DNA of 64,000 nt from Phycisphaerales bacterium. GTDB lineage: Bacteria > Planctomycetota > Phycisphaerae > Phycisphaerales > UBA1924. The notes under the pieces are model-generated. The model worked only from the letters and a program-made list of their open reading frames with translations. It made no database searches and was not told where the DNA came from. The stretch is taken from positions 62,001 through 126,000 of the forward strand of contig JAJDDK010000006.1 in assembly GCA_029260345.1 (NCBI GenBank). The letters are read 5' to 3'. Shown piece after piece: positions 8,291 through 17,199 of the stretch (its first letter is position 1; the number at the start of each line of letters is the position of its first letter). Position numbers and translations under genes: made by a program.

Positions 8291-9214
8291 TCAGCGGCTC
8301 TCGATACGAACAGAAATCTCATCGATGAACTGCGAATCCGTCGCGGTAAACGCTTCGTCGACGGCGAAATCAATGCCATTGATGTTCGACAGAGGCACGA
8401 TGAACGGCGATTCAGCCGGAGTAAACTGGCTGCCGTGAATCGCCTCGCCGAATGGCCCGCCCGGGAAAATCTCGACGAGGCCAGGCCCGAACATGTCGCG
8501 CGTTTCGCTGTCCTCAATGAGAATGCGAAGCGACGTCTGGCCATCGGGCTCTGATGTGAGCACATACTCAATGTCAGTCCACTCGTGATGGTTCACGAGT
8601 TTGCCCGTGACGTATGAGCCGACGCGATACTTGACGACGGCTGTGACGGCTTGCACGTAAAGGTGCGTGCTGGTCGGCGCCAATGCAAATGCCTGCGGCA
8701 CAAACCGAAGTGTTCTTCCCGGCGGCCGGACGAAGACACTCATATCAAAGGTCATGCTTCCGCCGTCAGGCACATCAATCGGTTCATCAAAGATGAGCGT
8801 ACCGCTGGTGACCGGACTCTTTGTGCCTGGCGCAATCTCCATGCTGAGTCCGCCGGGTTGGCCCTCGCAGGCGCCCCAAACCGCGAGCATCTGCGCGAGG
8901 TCTGCGCCATTGACGACGCCGTCACCGTTCAGGTCGGCCGCCGCATCATTGCCTGACCAGTTCGCAAGAAGTTGCGCGAGATCTTCGCCGTTCACCACAA
9001 AGTTCGACGAAAGATCTGCGAAGCACCCGGATTCGGCTGGTTCCGAGATTGACCAGTTCGGGTACGCATTCCACACGGAGCGTTCGGTGACAAGCCCATT
9101 GAGCTGCTCACCGGAGTCAAACTCTTCAAATGATTCGGAGAGGACAACCTGCGCGGACGCAATATTCGCGATCGCGAACGCCGCAGCGCAGCACACCAGA
9201 GACTTCTGACCCAT
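8291..9214 (-). CDS. Secreted protein with internal dockerin-like module
   Basis: 307 aa. The start at 9214 has AAGGAA 8 nt upstream and yields a clear signal peptide (to about residue 21, ...NIASA-Q). Residues of about 65-115 hold two dockerin-like half-repeats, the second being DLNGDGVVNGADLAQMLAVWG. The rest is beta-rich with no recognised catalytic motif; it might be a lectin- or laminin-G-like sandwich, unproven. The module sits near the N-terminus rather than at the C-terminus as in its neighbour. It is adjacent on the same strand to another dockerin-type protein. Function unknown; cell-surface or secreted location inferred. Confidence 0.8.
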   Translation of the reverse strand: MGQKSLVCCAAAFAIANIASAQVVLSESFEEFDSGEQLNGLVTERSVWNAYPNWSISEPAESGCFADLSSNFVVNGEDLAQLLANWSGNDAAADLNGDGVVNGADLAQMLAVWGACEGQPGGLSMEIAPGTKSPVTSGTLIFDEPIDVPDGGSMTFDMSVFVRPPGRTLRFVPQAFALAPTSTHLYVQAVTAVVKYRVGSYVTGKLVNHHEWTDIEYVLTSEPDGQTSLRILIEDSETRDMFGPGLVEIFPGGPFGEAIHGSQFTPAESPFIVPLSNINGIDFAVDEAFTATDSQFIDEISVRIESR

Positions 9215-9326
9215 CGCAGTGTTCCTTTCTGTAGAAGGACCACTCCTCCTCAGATGGGAAGTGACAGGCTGTTTTCTAACATGATTTCCGGGATTGGGAA
9301 AGCAAAATCCTCAGAAAGGGCCGTTC

Positions 9327-11018
9327 TTAGCCCGTCCAGGCGGCCAGAAGCGCCGCCAGATCGACACCGTTGGTCGTGCCATCGCCGTTGATGTCGCTGA
9401 CGCCAGGCATGCCCCAATTTGCCAGAAGAGCGGCAAGATCGCTCCCATTGACGAATCCATCGCCGTTGATGTCACCAGGCTGGCCGACGATGAATGAATG
9501 AGGCGAACCGGTGGTTTCGTTGCCGGCTGCATCTTTGGCAAACACGGAATAGGTCACCGTCGTGCCGGCGGGCACTCCGGGAAGTTCGGCGCGGTACTGG
9601 TCGTAGCCCATCCAAAGCAGGGGAACTTCAATCGGCGCGGCGCCTTCCTTAGCGGACTCGAGCATCACGATGAGCTTGAGTTCCTGCGGATAGAAATTGC
9701 GATCTGAGGTCATGTCGTCGCGAATGACGGCCTTGACCACATAGGGTCCGACCACATCATTCGTGCTCGCGAGCGAATCGACATGCGCAATGGTCGGCGG
9801 GTTTGTGTCCGCTGGTCCACTGTTGATGTAGACGCGGTTGGTGAATGTGCCGGATTCGCCGACGGCAATGACGAGGTCGTAATCACCATCGCCATCGATA
9901 TCTCCTGCTTCGATATCAAGCGCGGAGCTATTGAGATTTTGAATAACGCCGCTGGTGAGCGTGAAGCTGGCGCCATCGTTGCGATAGATGCGTTCAGTGC
10001 CGATCAGACGAGCGACGACGAAGTCGAGGTCGCCATCGTTGTCGTAATCAAACCACTTGCTGTCGTTGTCGTCGAGATTGGGATTGTTGGCGCCGGGCAG
10101 CAGCGTGGCGGCCATTTCAGTGAATGTTCCCGCGCCGTTGTTGACGTAAATGCCTTCGCGCGCCGAGAGGGAATTGACGCCGAGAATGTCAAGATCACCA
10201 TCGGCGTCGAAATCGCCAAAGTCGAAGGAATACGTGATGCCGTCGCCGGGCCACACAGCGCCGGTGGCATCTGTGAAGTTGCCTGTTCCATCATTGAAGA
10301 GAATACGCGTCGAACCGGAGCGAGACGCGATGATGATGTCGAGGTGGCGGTCACCGTTGAGGTCGACCAGATTGCCGTCCATCGGCTGCGTGGTCGTGAC
10401 GTTGGGCGTTCGTGCGACGGTTTCATCCGCGAAGTGGCCCGTTCCATCATTGATGAAGAGCTTGCAGCGGCCGGTGCCGAAGCGGCTGGTGACGCCGTCA
10501 GCGAAGAGCAGGTCAAGATCGCCATCGTCATCCACATCACCGAACGAGCAGTGCGGACTGCCCATGGTCAGCGAGGGCATGTGCGTCGCTGAAACGTTTG
10601 AAAACACGCCGGCGCCGTTGTTGAGCAAAAGCAATGCAGGGCGGGCAAAGTCTTGCGCGATCGCAATGTCCACGTCGCCGTCGCCGTCCACATCACCGAA
10701 CTCAAGGTCGCGTGCGATTGCGGTCAGGCTCCCGAGGCGGGCGGCTGATTCTTCAGTGAAGACTCCCGCGCCGTTGTTGATGTACAGCCGCACCCGTTGT
10801 GGGGGTTGAGCGCTGCCGAATCCGCCACCGTTCGCGAAGGCGATATCGAGATCGCCATCACCATCGACATCGCTCATTGCGATCTGATTCGAGAATTCGT
10901 TGAGCGGGGGGCCGAAGCGGGCAGCGGCGTCATCGATGAATTGCTGCGCATACGTGGACGACGCCAGACCAGACGCCAACAGAAATGCGGGCGCCGCCAA
11001 ACGAATAGTGCGGATCAT
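9327..11018 (-). CDS. Secreted FG-GAP/VCBS repeat protein with C-terminal dockerin
   Basis: 563 aa with a signal peptide (cleavage near ...STYA-Q) and a GAGGAG Shine-Dalgarno just upstream of 11018. Residues of about 45-400 are at least six FG-GAP-type repeats with calcium-binding loops (DVDGDGDLDIAFANG, DVDGDGDVDIAIA, DIDGDGDYDLVIA), forming a probable beta-propeller. Then comes an Ig-like region with an AKDAAGNETTG motif. The C-terminus has paired dockerin-like repeats (DINGDGFVNGSDLAALL and DINGDGTTNGVDLAALL). The fold suggests adhesion or surface binding; no enzymatic site is visible. Confidence 0.88.
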   Translation of the reverse strand: MIRTIRLAAPAFLLASGLASSTYAQQFIDDAAARFGPPLNEFSNQIAMSDVDGDGDLDIAFANGGGFGSAQPPQRVRLYINNGAGVFTEESAARLGSLTAIARDLEFGDVDGDGDVDIAIAQDFARPALLLLNNGAGVFSNVSATHMPSLTMGSPHCSFGDVDDDGDLDLLFADGVTSRFGTGRCKLFINDGTGHFADETVARTPNVTTTQPMDGNLVDLNGDRHLDIIIASRSGSTRILFNDGTGNFTDATGAVWPGDGITYSFDFGDFDADGDLDILGVNSLSAREGIYVNNGAGTFTEMAATLLPGANNPNLDDNDSKWFDYDNDGDLDFVVARLIGTERIYRNDGASFTLTSGVIQNLNSSALDIEAGDIDGDGDYDLVIAVGESGTFTNRVYINSGPADTNPPTIAHVDSLASTNDVVGPYVVKAVIRDDMTSDRNFYPQELKLIVMLESAKEGAAPIEVPLLWMGYDQYRAELPGVPAGTTVTYSVFAKDAAGNETTGSPHSFIVGQPGDINGDGFVNGSDLAALLANWGMPGVSDINGDGTTNGVDLAALLAAWTG

Positions 11019-11184
11019 GCTCTCTCCTCAAATCTTGCCGTCGCGGAATTCCCGATGAACATCGCCGCGCGGCGAAACAAGCGTACGACCCGGCTGGGCG
11101 GCGCACAATGGGGTGTTTGCGCGGAAATCCCGCAAATTGCCCAAGGGATCGGTGAATTCGCACCGCCAACGCGGGTTATCGGCG

Positions 11185-12339
11185 TCAACCTCGCTGTGCG
11201 GCGCTGGCGACAATGATCATCTGGAGCAATTCGCCGGAAAGGTCCGACGGGTGCCCCTGGAATCGCACGATGCCATCGGGGCTGATCACGAGGACATGCG
11301 GAATGCCGCGCACTTCGACGGCGCTCATCATGCGACGCTGCGGATCAGTCGCGATGGAATACTGCATGTCGTTGTTTCGAAGAAACGAACGCAAGTCGCC
11401 GATGCCTTCATCAGAGAGACCCACGACTGCGACTTCGGGTCGATACTGATTCGCGAGTTCGTTCATGTGCGGGATCGTCGCGCGACAAGGCCCGCACCAC
11501 GTTGCCCAAAAATCGACCACGAGGACTTTGCCTTGCATCGATGGCTCGGCGGTCAGCCACGTCTCCACTTCAAGCATTGGCGCTTTGGTCCCACGAATGT
11601 CCTTGGCGTTCTTGACTTCGTTCCGGAATGGCGGGAATGGAATAGCGTTCGCAGGCACGGCAGGGCCTTGCGCCGCAGGACCGACGTCGCCAGGGTTCTT
11701 TTCCTCTTCAGGCAGTTCGTACACGGGCGGCGCCGGCACAGCCGGGTTGTATTCGTAACCAAGCAATTCATCGATGGCGACGTCGAGGCCGCGACCGTTC
11801 AGGCCGGCGTAGTGCACGGCCCCTTGCTTGTTGAAGAGCACATTGACCGGGCGCTCTTCGACCAGGAAAAAGTCCGTGATCTCACCCGTGGGGTCAATCG
11901 CCGTGATCACTGGGATCTCATTGCGTTCGATCACTTTCCGCGCCAGTTCCGCTTCTTCAGAATTGACGTGTACGGCGATGACGACGATGTCGTCGCCATA
12001 CTTGCGCTGGCACGCCGCGGCCCGCTGCCACCATGACTGCCACGACGGGTGACCGACTCTCCAGAATTGCAGAACGACGACCTTGCCAAGATGTTTGGAC
12101 GGGTCTGTCGGGTCGCCTTCGCGCCAGTCAAGCGTCGCGAAGAGTTCGGCGGGGACCGCCTTGCCACGCATCGCTGCAACGCGCGCTTTCGTCGCCTCGG
12201 GAACATTGCGATCGAAATGGAACTGCGGAATGGCGTCTTCCTTCTGCTCTTCAAGCGTGCGCACCTGGGCTGAAGCGTGCCACGGCGTCAAAACCAATGC
12301 CAGCACCGCAAGCGTTAACAGCAATTCACATTTGCGCAC
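11185..12339 (-). CDS. Exported protein with two thioredoxin-like (TlpA/AhpC) domains
   Basis: A GTG start at 12339 is chosen because AAGGAG lies 6 nt upstream and it gives a clean signal peptide (RKCELLLTLAVLALVLTPW...ASA-Q). The protein is 384 aa. The first thioredoxin-fold domain (VVVLQFWRVGHPSW, about 75-195) lacks both redox cysteines. The second (VVDFWATWCGPCRATIPHM, about 270-384) has the WCGPC active site and the cis-proline motif GIPHVLV. It probably acts as a periplasmic thiol reductase, as in cytochrome maturation, with an inactive docking domain. A longer frame upstream to 12702 overlaps otsA and is unlikely. Confidence 0.88.
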   Translation of the reverse strand: MRKCELLLTLAVLALVLTPWHASAQVRTLEEQKEDAIPQFHFDRNVPEATKARVAAMRGKAVPAELFATLDWREGDPTDPSKHLGKVVVLQFWRVGHPSWQSWWQRAAACQRKYGDDIVVIAVHVNSEEAELARKVIERNEIPVITAIDPTGEITDFFLVEERPVNVLFNKQGAVHYAGLNGRGLDVAIDELLGYEYNPAVPAPPVYELPEEEKNPGDVGPAAQGPAVPANAIPFPPFRNEVKNAKDIRGTKAPMLEVETWLTAEPSMQGKVLVVDFWATWCGPCRATIPHMNELANQYRPEVAVVGLSDEGIGDLRSFLRNNDMQYSIATDPQRRMMSAVEVRGIPHVLVISPDGIVRFQGHPSDLSGELLQMIIVASAAQRG

Positions 12340-12535
12340 GATCTTCTCCTTCACGCTGATCAACTCACTTCGCCGAACATGGGTTCGGACAAGTATTTCG
12401 AAATGGCGCCGCCGAGACAAGGAATCCGCGGGAATTTTGATTGGTTGATGGTAACAGAACCCGACCATCAGTTCGAGTGAGACCTCTATCATGCCGATAG
12501 TGATTTCGCGTCCGAGAATGCATTGAGAAACTCCC

Positions 12536-13918
12536 ATGAAGCGCTCATCCCGGCTCCTTATCGTCAGCAACCGGATTCCGGTTCGTCGCATGCGCCGGTC
12601 AGGCAGCACATCGTGGGAGCAGAGTTCGGGCGGCTTGGTGACGGCGCTCGCCCCCATTCTGCAACAGCGACAGGGCACGTGGATCGGGTGGGCGGGGAAC
12701 ACCGGCCGCGCGCCGGAGCCGTTCTCGCTTGACGGAATTCGTTACCAGCCGGTGTCGATGACCAAGGGCGAGCTCGACGATTACTACTTTGGTTTTTCGA
12801 ATCGCACACTGTGGCCGCTGTATCACGACTCCGTTCGAGCGCCGGAATTTCGGCGTCGATGGTGGTGGCCATACGTGGACGTGAACAAGCGATTTGCCGA
12901 AGCGGTCGCGGCTGCGGCGCGCCCCGGCGACACGGTCTGGATTCACGATTACCACTTGCAACTGACGCCTTCGATGTTGCGAGAGTTGCGCCCTGATCTG
13001 CGCATCGGTTTCTTCTTGCATATTCCATTTCCGCCGGAGGAACTGTTTGCGCACATGCCGTGGCGCACACAGATCCTGGAGGGGATGCTCGGCGCGGATT
13101 TGCTTGGATTTCAAACCGCGGCCGGTGCCCGGCATTTCGCGGCTGCGGCAAAGCGCTTCACGGAGGCGCACGGACCGGCAGGCGACATGCGATTCCGCGG
13201 GCGGCACGTGCGAGCCGCGGCGTTTCCGATTTCCATTGACGTTGATCGTTTTGAAATGCTCGCGCAGGATCCGGATGTCATGGCCCGACGCGACCGGCTG
13301 CGAGCGCGATTGGGCGGCAACCGAACAATTTTGCTCGGAGTGGATCGGCTGGACTACAGCAAAGGAATTGACATTCGGTTGCGCGCGTTTGAAGAACTCC
13401 TCAAGAGCGGCGCCGCCAAGCCTTCAGAATGCGTGTTTGTCCAGATTGCGGTGCCGAGCCGCGAAGAAGTGGAGGACTACGCACAGATCCGCACGGATGT
13501 GGAGCAGATCGTGGGGCGCATCAATGGGGAATTCGGCGAAGCCGGACAAGCGACTGTGCATTATCTTCACCGCAACATCCCCCAGCCTGAACTCGTGTCG
13601 CATTACCTTGCGGCCAACGTGATGGTGGTCACGCCGTTTCGTGACGGGATGAATTTGGTGGCGAAGGAGTTTGTCGCCTCGCGTGTGGATGACGATGGGG
13701 TGCTGGTGCTGAGTGAGTTCGCCGGCGCCGCCAATGAATTGAGAGCGGCGCTTCAGGTGAATCCGCACGATCTTGACGGTGTGACGGCAAGCTACGAGGC
13801 AGCGCTGAGTCTTTCGCGCGCCGATCGTCGCAAGCGAATGCGTTCCTTGCGCCGCGCGGTGAAGCGACATGATGTTTTTGACTGGGCGGATCACTTTCTG
13901 GAGGCGCTGACGTCGTGA
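12536..13918 (+). CDS. otsA: Alpha,alpha-trehalose-phosphate synthase
   Basis: Glycosyltransferase family 20 enzyme making trehalose-6-phosphate from a nucleotide-glucose and glucose-6-phosphate. Visible family motifs are [10 protein letters not shown] at the N-terminus, the SSGGLVTAL loop, [38 protein letters not shown] and [16 protein letters not shown]. Length 460 aa is normal. Its stop overlaps the GTG start of the next gene (GTGA), so T6P synthase and phosphatase are translationally coupled. It diverges from the thioredoxin-domain gene across about 200 bp. Confidence 0.96.
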   Translation: MKRSSRLLIVSNRIPVRRMRRSGSTSWEQSSGGLVTALAPILQQRQGTWIGWAGNTGRAPEPFSLDGIRYQPVSMTKGELDDYYFGFSNRTLWPLYHDSVRAPEFRRRWWWPYVDVNKRFAEAVAAAARPGDTVWIHDYHLQLTPSMLRELRPDLRIGFFLHIPFPPEELFAHMPWRTQILEGMLGADLLGFQTAAGARHFAAAAKRFTEAHGPAGDMRFRGRHVRAAAFPISIDVDRFEMLAQDPDVMARRDRLRARLGGNRTILLGVDRLDYSKGIDIRLRAFEELLKSGAAKPSECVFVQIAVPSREEVEDYAQIRTDVEQIVGRINGEFGEAGQATVHYLHRNIPQPELVSHYLAANVMVVTPFRDGMNLVAKEFVASRVDDDGVLVLSEFAGAANELRAALQVNPHDLDGVTASYEAALSLSRADRRKRMRSLRRAVKRHDVFDWADHFLEALTS

Positions 13919-16458
13919 CGATTTCGGAATCGCTGGTTTCATCGCTCGAAACACTTGCGACGGCGCCGGTGCTGCTGATCGGCTGTGATTACGACGGCAC
14001 TTTGGCGCCGATCGTGTCCGATCCGGCCGCGGCGGTTCCAGATCGTGAAGCGATGGTGGCGCTGCGCGCGCTGGCGAGTTTGCCGCAAACAAATATCGCG
14101 ATTATTTCCGGTCGAGCCTTGAAGGAACTCTCATCGCTTTCAGAAGCGCCGGACGAAATTCATCTGATCGGCAGTCACGGGAGTGAGTTTGACGCCGGGT
14201 TTGTGCAATCGCTCGATCCGGCCCAGTCGGCGCTGCGCGATCGCGTGTTGTCGGAATTGGAGATCATCGCGGGTGAAGGCGATGGATTTCACATTGAGCA
14301 CAAGCCTGCGAGCGTCGCGTTTCACTTTCGCAATGCGGATGAACGAGCAGCGCATACGGCGCTGGATGCGATCCGACGCGGCCCCGCTTCGCTGGACGGT
14401 GTGCATGTCAAAGACGGCAAGATGGTCGTCGAACTGTGCGTCTTCGAAACGAACAAAGGAATTGCGCTGGAAACCATGCGCCGCCGTGCCGGCGCTTCGG
14501 CCGTCCTGTTTCTCGGTGATGATGTCACTGACGAAGATGCGTTTCGCACATTGACCGGACCCGATGTTGGTGTGAAAGTTGGAGAAGGCGAATCGGTGGC
14601 GCCGCACCGGATTCAAGATCCGCATGAAGTGTCACGGGTGCTGGCGCGGCTCGCGGAATTGCGTGAAGCATGGCTTGCCGGCTCTAAAGCGACGCGGATC
14701 GAAGAGCATTCGATGTTGTCCGACTTTCGGACGATTGCGCTCGTAACGCCGTCGGCGCGCATCGCGTGGTTGTGCCTGCCGCGGATCGATTCGCCGGCGC
14801 TCTTTGCGGAGCTGCTTGGCGGCCCCAGCGCCGGCCATTTTTCCATTCTTGACGCAAATGGCGCCGAGCCGATCGGGCAACAGTACGACAATGACTCGCT
14901 CATCCTTGAAACGAAGTGGCCGACGTTTCGCGCGACGGAATATCTGGATTGTTCAGGCGGGCGAGCGCGCCAGCGGGCCGGCCGGTCTGATCTGGTGCGC
15001 GTGATTGAAGGCACAGGGCGCGTTCGCATTGAGTTTGCGCCGCGGCTGGATTTTGGCCGTGCGCATACGCGGCTTGCCATTCGCGAAGATGGGCTCGAGA
15101 TTGAAGACACGCACGATCCGATCGTGCTCCGCGCGCCTGGCGTGCAATGGGAGCTTGTCGAAGAGGGTGTGCATCAGACCGCCGTCGCTGAAGTTGAGCT
15201 TGAGCCTGATATGCCGCTGATTCTGGAGTTGCGATTCGGCGCCGGAAGTCTGCGGCCGAGCGTGCTGCCGGAATCGGTGCGCCGTCGTCAGACCCACGAT
15301 CTGCTCGCCGATTGGGCGAACCGGTTGATGCTTCCGTCCGTGTGCCCGGACCTGGTGCGGCGCAGCGCGCTCACGATCAAGGGATTGACGTACGGACCGA
15401 CCGGAGCAATTTCGGCGGCCGCGACGACGAGTCTTCCTGAACATGTCGGCGGCGTGCGCAACTGGGACTATCGCTACTGCTGGTTGCGCGACGCGGCGAT
15501 GGGGGCGACGTCGCTCGTGTCACTCGGCAGCGCCAGTGAAGCGCTTCATCTGCTTGACTGGATTCTTGCGGTGCTTGAGGAAACGCCTTCGCCGGAGCGA
15601 TTGCATCCGCTCTATACGGTGACGGGGCATCACCTCGCGCCAGAGGGTGAGATTAGTCAGCTCTCGGGTTATCGCGGCAGCCGTCCGGTGCGTGTCGGCA
15701 ATGCGGCGGCAGGCCAGGTGCAACTGGACGTCTTCGGACCGATCGTCGAACTCGTTCACAAGCTGGTCGAAGTGGGGGCGCCGCTCTCGAGTGAACACTG
15801 GCGACTCGTCGAAGCGATGGTGACGGCGGTGCACAATCGCTGGAGCGAACCGGATCACGGCATTTGGGAGATTCGCAAGCCGCGCCGGCATCATGTGCAT
15901 TCAAAGGTGATGTGCTGGGCGACCATCGATCGCGCGATTGACATCGCCAGCGCTTTTCTTGATCGCGATCGCGAAGACTGGCGCGCATTGCGAGACGAGA
16001 TCGCCGCCGATGTTCTCGAACATGGATTCAAGGAATCGGTTGGCGCGTTTACCGCCGCGTACGAAGGCGAGGATCTCGACGCGGCGGTCCTTGAGATTGG
16101 CCTGCGCGGGCTCTTGCCGCCCGGCGATGAGCGCTTTGTCAGGACCGTTGAGGCGATTGAACGCGAGTTGAGACATGGCCCGGCGGTGTACCGCTATCGC
16201 GCCGACGACGGCCTGCCGGGATTCGAAGGCGGCTTCAATCTCTGCACGGCGTGGTTGATTCAGTCGTACATCCTCGTGGGCCGCGTGGGGGATGCGAACA
16301 CGCTCTTCAATGCGTATTGCGAACTGGCGGGCAAGACCGGTCTTCTTTCGGAGGAGTTTGGACCGGTCAGCAAGCGGGCGCTTGGCAATCATCCGCAGGT
16401 GTATTCGCATCTTGGGTTGATTGATTGTGCGATTGCATTGCAGCGCGCACAAGGCTAA
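13915..16458 (+). CDS. otsB: Fused trehalose-6-phosphate phosphatase and GH15 glucosidase/trehalase
   Basis: 847 aa with two enzymes. Residues 1-255 are a HAD-type OtsB: nucleophile motif DYDGTLAPI, IISGR, SHGSEF, and GDDVTDEDAF. Residues of about 266-847 are a GH15 domain: WLCLPRIDSPALFAELLGG, RNWDYRYCWLRDA, GYRGSRPVRVGNAA, EGGFNLCTAWL and LLSEEFGP...LGNHPQVYSHLGLI, the last carrying the expected catalytic glutamate. GH15 members of this subtype are often trehalases in actinobacteria. Start GTG at 13915 overlaps otsA by 4 nt, with GGAGG 10 nt upstream. The fusion would make and possibly degrade trehalose in one polypeptide. Actual substrate of the GH15 half is unproven. Confidence 0.92.
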   Translation: MTISESLVSSLETLATAPVLLIGCDYDGTLAPIVSDPAAAVPDREAMVALRALASLPQTNIAIISGRALKELSSLSEAPDEIHLIGSHGSEFDAGFVQSLDPAQSALRDRVLSELEIIAGEGDGFHIEHKPASVAFHFRNADERAAHTALDAIRRGPASLDGVHVKDGKMVVELCVFETNKGIALETMRRRAGASAVLFLGDDVTDEDAFRTLTGPDVGVKVGEGESVAPHRIQDPHEVSRVLARLAELREAWLAGSKATRIEEHSMLSDFRTIALVTPSARIAWLCLPRIDSPALFAELLGGPSAGHFSILDANGAEPIGQQYDNDSLILETKWPTFRATEYLDCSGGRARQRAGRSDLVRVIEGTGRVRIEFAPRLDFGRAHTRLAIREDGLEIEDTHDPIVLRAPGVQWELVEEGVHQTAVAEVELEPDMPLILELRFGAGSLRPSVLPESVRRRQTHDLLADWANRLMLPSVCPDLVRRSALTIKGLTYGPTGAISAAATTSLPEHVGGVRNWDYRYCWLRDAAMGATSLVSLGSASEALHLLDWILAVLEETPSPERLHPLYTVTGHHLAPEGEISQLSGYRGSRPVRVGNAAAGQVQLDVFGPIVELVHKLVEVGAPLSSEHWRLVEAMVTAVHNRWSEPDHGIWEIRKPRRHHVHSKVMCWATIDRAIDIASAFLDRDREDWRALRDEIAADVLEHGFKESVGAFTAAYEGEDLDAAVLEIGLRGLLPPGDERFVRTVEAIERELRHGPAVYRYRADDGLPGFEGGFNLCTAWLIQSYILVGRVGDANTLFNAYCELAGKTGLLSEEFGPVSKRALGNHPQVYSHLGLIDCAIALQRAQG

Positions 16459-17111
16459 TCAGTCGATCGGCCAACCGGGACGAGCGCGATCGTGCAGAGC
16501 GTGTTGCCGATGCGATCGGTGACCGGGCGGCGTTCGATGAATGGCGCCGCGACGGGCAGGTGCTTGTCTAGGCAGCGGCTCAACCAGACATTGAGATCGT
16601 GGTTCGCGGTCGGTTCATCGCTTGTGAAGAAAAGCAGCAGCAGCGCGGCGAACTCTATCACGCGATCCTGCGCCAATTTGCGCACGTCGGAGGTCGATGC
16701 CGAGAGAAGTTGCGCGCCGTATTGACGGGCGGCGCCTGCGACGCCATCTGTTAATGCGAACTGGCGCGCCATTTTGACTTCCAGCCAGTACGCGTCAGCG
16801 GGATCGACGCCGCGTTTCCCAAAGAGCGAGTCGGCGGCGAGCGGGTCCGTCAGATGCTCGCCGGATTCCGGCAAGAGGACAAGGTCGCAGCGATCGCCTT
16901 CCGAGCGTCGTCGTCGGGCGCGATGATCCGGATACCGCTGCTCCGATAGCGGATTGAAGCCGGCGCCCTTCAACCCCTGAACGAGCGCGGCGTGTATCTG
17001 GAGCTCGTCGAGCGCATCGACACCGTACGGCGACTGCTCCAATGCACATCGGCGCTCGACGGATTCAATGGCGCCCGCGCACGCCTCGCAGATTGAGCGA
17101 TGGCTCCACAT
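16455..17111 (-). CDS. Hypothetical protein, possible PD-(D/E)XK-fold
   Basis: About 218 aa, no confident family. The segment RCDLVLLP, followed about 35 residues later by YWLEVKMARQF, fits the D...ExK arrangement of PD-(D/E)XK nuclease-like proteins. The N-terminus has a CEAC motif, not obviously paired. Its stop codon overlaps that of the otsB fusion (convergent, 4 nt). The start is uncertain (ATG at 17111 or GTG at 17117) and no Shine-Dalgarno is evident. A weak CATAAT hexamer just upstream would fit a very short leader. Confidence 0.6.
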   Translation of the reverse strand: MWSHRSICEACAGAIESVERRCALEQSPYGVDALDELQIHAALVQGLKGAGFNPLSEQRYPDHRARRRRSEGDRCDLVLLPESGEHLTDPLAADSLFGKRGVDPADAYWLEVKMARQFALTDGVAGAARQYGAQLLSASTSDVRKLAQDRVIEFAALLLLFFTSDEPTANHDLNVWLSRCLDKHLPVAAPFIERRPVTDRIGNTLCTIALVPVGRSTD

Positions 17112-17129
17112 CAGCACAAATTATGCAAG

Positions 17130-17161
17130 AAAAACAGCCCGGAGCGCGTTGCTCCGGGCTG
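17130..17161 (-). terminator. Intrinsic terminator of the AGCS symporter gene
   Basis: Perfect 11-bp stem CAGCCCGGAGC/GCTCCGGGCTG with a 5-nt loop. On the minus strand it is followed by TTTTTC. It begins 38 nt after the symporter stop. Confidence 0.9.
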
Positions 17162-17199
17162 AATTGGTGCGAATTCAGTCAAGTTGGCGATCGGTCGAA

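Noticed and set aside
12340-12702. Longer N-terminus for the thioredoxin-domain protein overlapping otsA
   Set aside because: The SD and signal peptide are at the GTG at 12339; the extra residues are basic, without domain features and antisense to otsA.
17122-17127. Promoter -10 (CATAAT) for the 16455-17111 gene
   Set aside because: No -35 partner or start data; too weak to list as a feature.
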